This document shows, one piece after another, positions 13,913 through 18,807 of a stretch of DNA of 18,807 nucleotides. Under the pieces are notes generated by a model. It was not told where the DNA came from. It did no database searches and saw nothing but the letters and a program-made list of their open reading frames with translations. The stretch's first letter is position 1. Each line of letters starts with the position of its first letter. This DNA comes from a bacterium UBP15_UBA6099 (GTDB taxonomy: Bacteria > UBP15 > UBA6099): assembly GCA_002435745.1 (NCBI GenBank), contig DIWT01000027.1, positions 1 to 18,807 on the forward strand. The letters run 5' to 3'. A program made the translations under genes and the position numbers.

Positions 13913-15184
13913 ATGCGGCGCGGAGCGGACGTTTTGGGAAAAAGGATAATAGTGATAGGCGGCGGAGCCTCCGGGCTGATGGCTGCGGCGCGCGCGGCGG
14001 AACTCGGCGCGGATACGCTTGTCATCGAGCGCATGGAGCGCCCGGCCCGCAAGCTTGCCATCACCGGCAAAGGCCGTTGCAATTTTACAACGGGGCAGGA
14101 TGTCTCCGCCGCGATAGAGGCGTTCGGGACGAACGGGCGTTTCCTCCACAGCGCTTTCGGCAGGTTCTATTCACAGGACATCATAGCTGTTCTGGAATCG
14201 CGGGGGGTCAGGGTCAAGGAGGAACGGGGCAGGAGGTATTTCCCGGAGTCCGACAGGGCGCTGGACGTGGTTGACGCGCTGGTAGGACTGGCGGCGGACA
14301 ACGGGGCTAGATTTATGACTGGGCTTCGGGCGGAAAAGATAAGGCTTGCCGCCGGGGGAGTGGCGGAAGTCGCGGCGTATGGCGCGGACGGCTCGAAGGC
14401 TGTTTTCGCCGCGGACGCCGTGATTGCGGCCACAGGGGGGATGTCCTATCCGGGCACAGGCTCGACGGGGGACGGATACCGGCTTGCGAGCGAACTCGGC
14501 CATACGATAGTCCAACCGACCGCCGCGCTCGCGCCTATTGATCTGGTCGGGGACGCGCATCCCGCGCTGTCGCCGCTGTCCCTGAAAAACGTCTCCGCCG
14601 CGCTGACGTCCGGCGGAGTGGTTGTCAAAGAGCAATTCGGAGAAATGATGTTCACTCCTTTCGGGGCCACCGGCCCGATAATTTTGGATATGGGAAAGAT
14701 AGCGGCCGGAAAGAAGCCGGGAGAGCGGATGGAGCTTGTGGTGAATTTCAAGCCCGCGATGTCGCAGGAGCAGGTGAGGGCGAGGCTGCTGCGGGAGTTC
14801 GAGGCGGCGGGCGCGGGGAGCGTCCGCAAGGCTCTCGAAACGATGCTGCCGAAAAGAGCCGTCCCGGTGGCGCTGCGGCTGGCGGGCGTCGCTCTGGAGC
14901 GCAAGGCGTCTCAGGTGACTAAAGAGCAACGCGACGCCGTTCAGACGCAACTGACCGGGATGAGGTTCGAGGTGAAAGGAGCGCGCCCGATTGAAGAGGC
15001 GATCGTCACCGCCGGAGGCGTGGCGCTTGAAGAGATAAATCCGAGGACGATGGAGTCGAAGCTGGCTCGCGGCCTGTTCGTCTGCGGAGAGCTTCTAGAC
15101 ATCGACGGCCCGACGGGCGGATTCAATCTTCAGGCCGCGTTTTCAACAGGATATCTGGCGGGAGAAAGCGCGGCGGCGGATTAG
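13913..15184 (+). CDS. HI0933/YhiN/BaiN-family FAD-binding oxidoreductase
   Basis: A flavoprotein of up to 423 residues. The dinucleotide-binding motif is VIGGGASGLMAA at 14-25. The family signatures are RKLAITGKGRCNFTT (46-60), AATGGMSYPGTGSTGDGY in the middle and GLFVCGELLDIDGPTGGFN near the C-terminus. Members are NAD(P)H-dependent flavin enzymes. BaiN reduces bile-acid intermediates in clostridia, but most have no assigned substrate, so I give no symbol. The coordinates use ATG 13913, which has a weak ribosome site. TTG 13934, with GGAG 8 nt upstream, gives MGKRIIVIGGG and is equally likely or better. It runs alone on the plus strand and ends 15 bp from the convergent Gfo/Idh gene; CGCCCGGGCG (15186-15195) between them is the only symmetry there. 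Confidence 0.93.
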   Translation: MRRGADVLGKRIIVIGGGASGLMAAARAAELGADTLVIERMERPARKLAITGKGRCNFTTGQDVSAAIEAFGTNGRFLHSAFGRFYSQDIIAVLESRGVRVKEERGRRYFPESDRALDVVDALVGLAADNGARFMTGLRAEKIRLAAGGVAEVAAYGADGSKAVFAADAVIAATGGMSYPGTGSTGDGYRLASELGHTIVQPTAALAPIDLVGDAHPALSPLSLKNVSAALTSGGVVVKEQFGEMMFTPFGATGPIILDMGKIAAGKKPGERMELVVNFKPAMSQEQVRARLLREFEAAGAGSVRKALETMLPKRAVPVALRLAGVALERKASQVTKEQRDAVQTQLTGMRFEVKGARPIEEAIVTAGGVALEEINPRTMESKLARGLFVCGELLDIDGPTGGFNLQAAFSTGYLAGESAAAD

Positions 15185-15199
15185 TCGCCCGGGCGTCTC

Positions 15200-16291
15200 T
15201 CAGCCTTCCATTATTTCCCTTATAATAGCGTCCACGGCCAGCCCGTCTTTTCCTCTGGCGACCAGCCTGTCCTCTTCGTCAGGCAGTTCGCCGAGGGCGT
15301 CGAGTATGAAGTTGTCTATCTTGTGGTAGTGAGGCAGATTGTGGGCCGGGCGCGAGTCGAGCGACGGCGGCAGCGAGCGGCGCGTTCCCATAAGTCCGGA
15401 ATCGGTCTCCACCGTCACTCTGGCGGGCATCCCCGCCTGTTTCTGCGAGTTGGTGTCGTAGAATACATTGCCGCCGGTCATGTTGAAACGCCCTTCGTGG
15501 GACTCCCATAGCGAAAGAGTCCTGCTGCTCATCGTCAGGTAAACTGAAGGGCCGGAGTCGTATTTGAAGAGGGCGACCGCAAGCTCCGGTTTTTCGGCGT
15601 CGGGGGACACCGCGCGGGCGTGGCCCTCCACCTTGTCCGGCTCGCCGAACATCCACAGCGCCAAGTCGATCAGATGGCAGAAGACTTCGAGGACTCCGCC
15701 GGGAATCCTCGGATCCCGCAGCCGCCAATCGGGGCTGAACTTTTCCGTGGAGAAGCCGAGAAGCTTCGCGAGGCTCAGTCCTTTGTTGACGATAGGCACA
15801 TTGCCCATAGTGGTTAGGCCGCGCCATCTGAACTCGGCGTGAAAGCAGTCGCCGTACGTCTTGTCGGCGATGAGGTCTCTTGTCCGGATCAGCCCGCGGT
15901 CGTACCGCATGTGGAAGCCGACATGGAGTCGGACGCTGTTGTCGTCGCAGGCGGATATCATGCGGCGGGCGTCCTCGACGGAAGCGGAGAATGGTTTCTC
16001 GCAAAGCACATGGACGCCTCTGGAGGCAGCCGCCTCGACGAGCGATGCGTGAGTGAATGTGGGAGTGCAGACGCTGACGGCGTCGAGCGCGGCCTCGTCG
16101 AGCATCCTCTCGGCGTCGTCGAACGCGCGGGGGACGCCGTACTTGCGCGCGAGCGCCTTGGCCGCGTCTATGTTCGAGTCGCATACCGCCGCGAACTCGC
16201 ACCTCGGATTCACTTTGTAATACACCGCGTGCCCCGGCTCCGCAAACCTGCCGCAGCCGATGAGTCCGACTTTCAGTTTCCTGTCGCTCAT
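15200..16291 (-). CDS. Gfo/Idh/MocA-family NAD(P)-dependent oxidoreductase
   Basis: A 363-residue dehydrogenase of the glucose-fructose oxidoreductase / inositol dehydrogenase family. The Rossmann motif is VGLIGCGRF at 8-16. The catalytic-site motif CEKPFS is at 97-102, with lysine K99. A conserved histidine lies in GGVLEVFCHLIDLALWMFG in the C-terminal domain. These enzymes oxidise or reduce sugars, inositols and sugar acids; the substrate cannot be told from sequence. GGGAGG lies 5 nt before ATG 16291. It is third in an operon with the OYE-type reductase and the DapA-like protein, 50 bp after the latter, with a hairpin between. Confidence 0.94.
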   Translation of the reverse strand: MSDRKLKVGLIGCGRFAEPGHAVYYKVNPRCEFAAVCDSNIDAAKALARKYGVPRAFDDAERMLDEAALDAVSVCTPTFTHASLVEAAASRGVHVLCEKPFSASVEDARRMISACDDNSVRLHVGFHMRYDRGLIRTRDLIADKTYGDCFHAEFRWRGLTTMGNVPIVNKGLSLAKLLGFSTEKFSPDWRLRDPRIPGGVLEVFCHLIDLALWMFGEPDKVEGHARAVSPDAEKPELAVALFKYDSGPSVYLTMSSRTLSLWESHEGRFNMTGGNVFYDTNSQKQAGMPARVTVETDSGLMGTRRSLPPSLDSRPAHNLPHYHKIDNFILDALGELPDEEDRLVARGKDGLAVDAIIREIMEG

Positions 16292-16317
16292 TCGCGCCTC
16301 CCGTTTTCTTCGATTTC

Positions 16318-16343
16318 AACCCGCATTGTTTAAAATGCGGGTT
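16318..16343 (-). other. Intercistronic hairpin on the stop codon of the DapA-like gene
   Basis: AACCCGCATT (16318-16327) and AATGCGGGTT (16334-16343) form a perfect 10-bp stem with a 6-nt loop. It covers two bases of the DapA-like gene's stop (16342-16344). No T-tract follows on the minus strand, so it is probably an RNA stability or processing element rather than a full terminator. Confidence 0.6.
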
Positions 16344-17262
16344 AAATCATCTTCAGTTTTCGCAGTTCGGCCCTGATGATTTCCTTCTCCGGCTCGGAAA
16401 CCTCGAACAGAGGAGGGCGCATGGCGCAGCAGGAAATCGCTCCGACCTCGACCAGCGCCGCCTTCATCCTCGCTCTGTAGTCCCGCACCGGAACGGCGAA
16501 TATCGCCTCTTCGAGAGGCCGTATCCGCTCCCATATCTCCATGCCTTCCTGAACGCGGCCCGACATCGCCGCGCGGTGCATCTCTATCTGTTCGCTCACG
16601 GCTATGGTTCCGAATCCGATGAGAGCTCCGACCGCGCCCAGAAGAAACGACTCGTAAATGAAGTTGTCGTTGCCGGTGAGCAACGTGGCGCGCGCGCCGG
16701 ACTTGCGCAGTATCTCCGCCGTGCGCACGAAGGTTACGGCGTCGAAAGACGCTTCCTTAATCGCCGCCGCGCAATCGAGGGACGCGAGCGCGACCAGCGT
16801 TTCCTCTGTAAAAATCGCGCCTGCCAGCGCGGGCTGCAACTGGAACAGCACCAGAGGAAGTCCTGACGCGCGAGCGACGGCCTCGTGATAAGCGACGGGG
16901 ATTTTTGGCCCAAGCGCGGCCCCGGCGAACACCGGGGGAGGGAACACGACGAGCGCGTCCGCGCCGCAATCGGCCGCCGCGCGCGCCTGCGTTTCCGCTT
17001 CTTTCGTGGATCTGCCACAGATCCCGGCGAGGATCGGCAGCCTGTCTCCGGCGCGTTTTTTCCACGCCCTTATGACGAGCGCCCGCTCTGCGTCGTCGAG
17101 ATGCGGCCCCTCTCCGGTGTCCATGTTGACCGCCACGCCCTTCAGCCCTTCGAAGCCCGCCAGCCAATCGATATATCCGGCGAGTTGCTTTTCGTCTATA
17201 TCGAAGTCCGGAGTCATGGGAAGAGCGACCGCCGGGATTATTCCTTTAAGATCTAGCGTCAT
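16342..17262 (-). CDS. DapA/NanA (dihydrodipicolinate synthase) family protein with the catalytic Tyr replaced
   Basis: A 306-residue TIM-barrel protein of the class I aldolase/lyase family that forms a Schiff base between an active-site lysine and a 2-oxo acid such as pyruvate. The Schiff-base lysine is kept: K169 in AAIKEAS. The TGE part of the TTGE motif is at 49-51. The usual YN(V)P stretch, whose tyrosine relays protons, reads VLFQLQP (138-144), so Phe140 stands where Tyr is expected. It is therefore unlikely to be true DapA of lysine synthesis and more likely a catabolic 2-keto acid lyase or dehydratase. ATG 17262 is chosen for AAAGGAG at 8 nt; the frame extends to 17382. The start is 2 bp after the OYE-type gene's stop, so the two are coupled. 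Confidence 0.92.
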   Translation of the reverse strand: MTLDLKGIIPAVALPMTPDFDIDEKQLAGYIDWLAGFEGLKGVAVNMDTGEGPHLDDAERALVIRAWKKRAGDRLPILAGICGRSTKEAETQARAAADCGADALVVFPPPVFAGAALGPKIPVAYHEAVARASGLPLVLFQLQPALAGAIFTEETLVALASLDCAAAIKEASFDAVTFVRTAEILRKSGARATLLTGNDNFIYESFLLGAVGALIGFGTIAVSEQIEMHRAAMSGRVQEGMEIWERIRPLEEAIFAVPVRDYRARMKAALVEVGAISCCAMRPPLFEVSEPEKEIIRAELRKLKMI

Positions 17263-17264
17263 TT

Positions 17265-18470
17265 TTATTTCTCCTTTAGCTTTTTGAGTTCGGCGCGGAA
17301 CGCGGGGTCGTGAACGGCGCAACCCGCCGGGGCCTTCGCCCGCAACAGCGTCGAGCAGTTGTTCTTTCTGCAAGCGGCGCACCAGTTGACGCGAGCAACG
17401 TCGCCGCTCAGCAACTTGACGGCGGTGTCAGGGTCGGCGAAGCTCTGCCGCCCGAACCCTATTATATCGACGTCTCCGGCGATAATGTTCTTGGCGGCCC
17501 GCTCGACGCAGTCTGCCTTCAGAGGGGTGTAGCCTGCGCCGATTACCGCGAAAGCGGGGTTGAACGACTTGACCCATCCGGCCAGACCGTGATGCGCGGC
17601 CAGCGCCGCTTCCAGCCCCGGCTGCCCTGCTTGCGGGCGGGTCGCCGCGGGATTGTAATACGGCACGCCCATCGTCTCGCAAACGAACGCCGCCCCCGCC
17701 GCTTTAAGCCTCTCCAGAAGCGGCGCGACTCCGCTGAAGTCGAACATCGTTCCGTCCGGCCCGGACGAGCCTATGCCTCCGGGAAATCTCTCCTGTATGG
17801 AAATCCGCGAGCCGAATATCAGGCCGTCGCCGCGCGCCGCGTCCATCCCTGCGCTTATCAGCGCGTCCATGAACCGCAACCTGTTTTCGAGCGAGCGACC
17901 GAACTTGTCGTCCCTGTTATTGGAAGGCCTAAAAAGTTCTGCGGCAAGGTAGCCGTGGCAGCATTTCAGGTCTGCTGCGTCCGCTCCGGCGGCGGCGCAA
18001 AGCTTAACAGCTTCAGCTGTGGCTTCCGCCGCCTCGTCCAGTTCGGCGGTGGAGGCGGTCGCAGCCCCGGCGGGCATGTCCCACGTCGGATCCAGAATCT
18101 CCGAGCGGTACGCTATCAGAGGATTAAGAGAGTAGCGGCCTCCATGATTTATCTGATAGATGATGAAAGGTGGCGGGTCGGATGCTGCGCGAATCGCTTC
18201 CGACAGCCTTTTGAACGAATCGAGATTGCTCTTGGAGAGCATGAGCTGTCTGGGTCTGCATCTGCCTCGCTCGCACGACGCCAAAGCCTCGACGTAAACC
18301 ACGCCCCATCCTCCTGCGGACAGCCTGCGGTATCTCTCGATGGTTTTTTCAGAAGGAGCGCCGTCAGGTTCGGAGTCGTTCGCTTCCATAGGCAGGGTGG
18401 AGAAGCGGTTTTTCGCCCTTCTTCCGCCAATGTCGGCGGGTTGCGCCAGATATGAAATGTATTCATCCAT
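17265..18470 (-). CDS. Old Yellow Enzyme-family NADH:flavin oxidoreductase with a C-terminal Cys cluster
   Basis: A 401-residue FMN-dependent TIM-barrel ene-reductase. It shows KNRFSTLPME at 20-29, QINHGGRYS at 106-114, CHGYLAAELFRPSNNRDDKFGRSLENR split around 171-197 and IIGFGRQSFADPD near 336-348. Where many members have two histidines before GY, this one has K169 and H172. The C-terminus carries C364-x2-C367-x4-C372-x11-C384, close to the 4Fe-4S pattern C-x2-C-x3-C-x11-C of dienoyl-CoA reductases. The FAD/NAD domains of those larger enzymes are absent. ATG 18470 fits the family N-terminus, although no strong ribosome site precedes it. It is the first gene of the operon, downstream of the promoter at 18518-18548. 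Confidence 0.93.
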   Translation of the reverse strand: MDEYISYLAQPADIGGRRAKNRFSTLPMEANDSEPDGAPSEKTIERYRRLSAGGWGVVYVEALASCERGRCRPRQLMLSKSNLDSFKRLSEAIRAASDPPPFIIYQINHGGRYSLNPLIAYRSEILDPTWDMPAGAATASTAELDEAAEATAEAVKLCAAAGADAADLKCCHGYLAAELFRPSNNRDDKFGRSLENRLRFMDALISAGMDAARGDGLIFGSRISIQERFPGGIGSSGPDGTMFDFSGVAPLLERLKAAGAAFVCETMGVPYYNPAATRPQAGQPGLEAALAAHHGLAGWVKSFNPAFAVIGAGYTPLKADCVERAAKNIIAGDVDIIGFGRQSFADPDTAVKLLSGDVARVNWCAACRKNNCSTLLRAKAPAGCAVHDPAFRAELKKLKEK

Positions 18471-18517
18471 AGTTACGCCGTTCGACGTCGGTTCAGCTTC
18501 CGTCGCGCCGACGATAT

Positions 18518-18548
18518 ATTATAGTTGCGGAAACCCCGCGCGTGTCAA
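18518..18548 (-). promoter_or_regulatory. Promoter of the OYE / DapA-like / Gfo-Idh operon
   Basis: On the minus strand a perfect -35 TTGACA (18548-18543) and a perfect -10 TATAAT (18523-18518) are separated by 19 bp, longer than the ideal 17. Such spacing often goes with activator dependence. The predicted start is about 40 nt before ATG 18470. Confidence 0.65.
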
Positions 18549-18622
18549 AAAAGTTCGCGCCTGCGGCGATGGTTCCGGCGGTCGGCTGATGCCGCGCGGA
18601 AACGCCGGCAAAGCCTGTCAAT

Positions 18623-18654
18623 CCCGGATTCGTCGATAGCGCTGACGAACCGGG
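18623..18654 (-). repeat. REP-like hairpin, type II
   Basis: CCCGGATTCGTC (18623-18634) pairs with GACGAACCGGG (18644-18654), with one bulged A. On the minus strand it is preceded by TGAACAATCGC, the same flank that precedes the type I hairpins, which shows that both types are variants of one element. Confidence 0.8.
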
Positions 18655-18667
18655 GCGATTGTTCATA

Positions 18668-18701
18668 GCGGCGAACTGCTTCGTTGCCGCCGAATTTTTT
18701 T
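18668..18701 (+). terminator. Terminator-like hairpin with seven T's, no gene on its strand in view
   Basis: GCGGCGAA (18668-18675) folds against TTCG (18680-18683) and CCGC (18687-18690), with a three-base bulge, followed by CGAA and seven T's. No plus-strand gene precedes it within 3 kb, so it may stop antisense or read-through transcription, or be part of the repeat cluster. GTTCATGAAC (18702-18711), a perfect palindrome, follows. Confidence 0.4.
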
Positions 18702-18715
18702 GTTCATGAACCCTA

Positions 18716-18807
18716 TGTTCAATTCACTGCAAAAATGCGCCTTGCGCCTCGCATTTCATCCGCTCTGAACAATCGCTCCCGAATCTTAACGACGGATTCG
18801 GGATAAA
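18716..18807 (+). repeat. Structured dispersed repeat, long form (copy 2), ending at the window edge
   Basis: This matches 2452-2544 end to end. The first stem is AAATGCG (18733-18739) with CGCATTT (18750-18756), and the second is CCCGAATC (18778-18785) with GATTCGGG (18795-18802). Together with the hairpin at 18623 it forms a second inverted pair. The interval 18471-18807 holds only this, the hairpins above and the operon promoter. Confidence 0.75.

Noticed and set aside
1..18807. CRISPR array, insertion sequence with terminal repeats, or prophage genes
   Set aside because: No regularly spaced direct repeats, no complete transposase with inverted ends and no phage structural or integrase genes are visible. 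The dispersed hairpins are not regularly spaced.

Overview
The window is bacterial chromosome, about 58-60% GC over most of its length. It holds 14 confidently called protein genes plus one possible small gene. The housekeeping block on the minus strand (rpmH, rnpA, yidD, yidC, jag) is standard bacterial. YidC is the short form without a large periplasmic domain, and starts and spacing are ordinary bacterial ones (GGAG-type ribosome sites, TTG and GTG starts common). This argues against Proteobacteria. A secreted VIT/vWA protein, an oxalate/formate-family transporter and an Old Yellow Enzyme-type reductase suit an anaerobic or fermentative diderm. Synergistota or a similar lineage is only a guess; there is no rRNA or other decisive marker.

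Layout from left to right. At 1-2408 lies an AT-rich stretch with one unrecognised membrane protein carrying a TolB/PD40-like extracytoplasmic part; its base composition differs sharply from its neighbours and suggests acquired DNA. At 2562-4790 (minus) is a signal-peptide VIT + vWA protein, divergent from an OFA-family MFS transporter at 5502-6914. The 0.7-kb interval between them holds a strong promoter, CRP/FNR-like palindromes and a long leader. The transporter ends in a strong intrinsic terminator. From 7381 to 13709 all recognised genes are on the minus strand. In reading order they are tlyA, a RAYT-like protein fused to a DnaA domain IV-like module, rpmH, rnpA, yidD, yidC, jag and rarA. 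rpmH to jag is the classic ribosomal protein / RNase P / membrane insertion operon, with tight junctions and an unusual 41-nt rpmH/rnpA overlap.

At 13913-15184 (plus) is a HI0933/BaiN-type flavoprotein. It converges on a three-gene minus-strand operon, 18470 to 15200: OYE-type flavin reductase, DapA/NanA-family lyase-like protein and Gfo/Idh/MocA oxidoreductase. This set looks like a catabolic or modifying route for a sugar-acid or related keto-acid compound, but the substrate cannot be read from the sequence.

The most unusual layer is a family of dispersed palindromic repeats. Six hairpin copies with the shared core GGATTCG/CGAATCC lie only between genes, twice as inverted pairs (BIME-like). 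Two copies are embedded in a longer repeat of about 92 nt, found at 2452 and again at the right end of the window. The same window encodes a RAYT-like protein, the family known to handle REP/BIME elements, but here the catalytic HUH histidines are replaced and a DnaA-like DNA-binding domain is attached. Together these suggest a domesticated repeat-binding protein, or one that acts with an active RAYT elsewhere. This is the best candidate for something undescribed.
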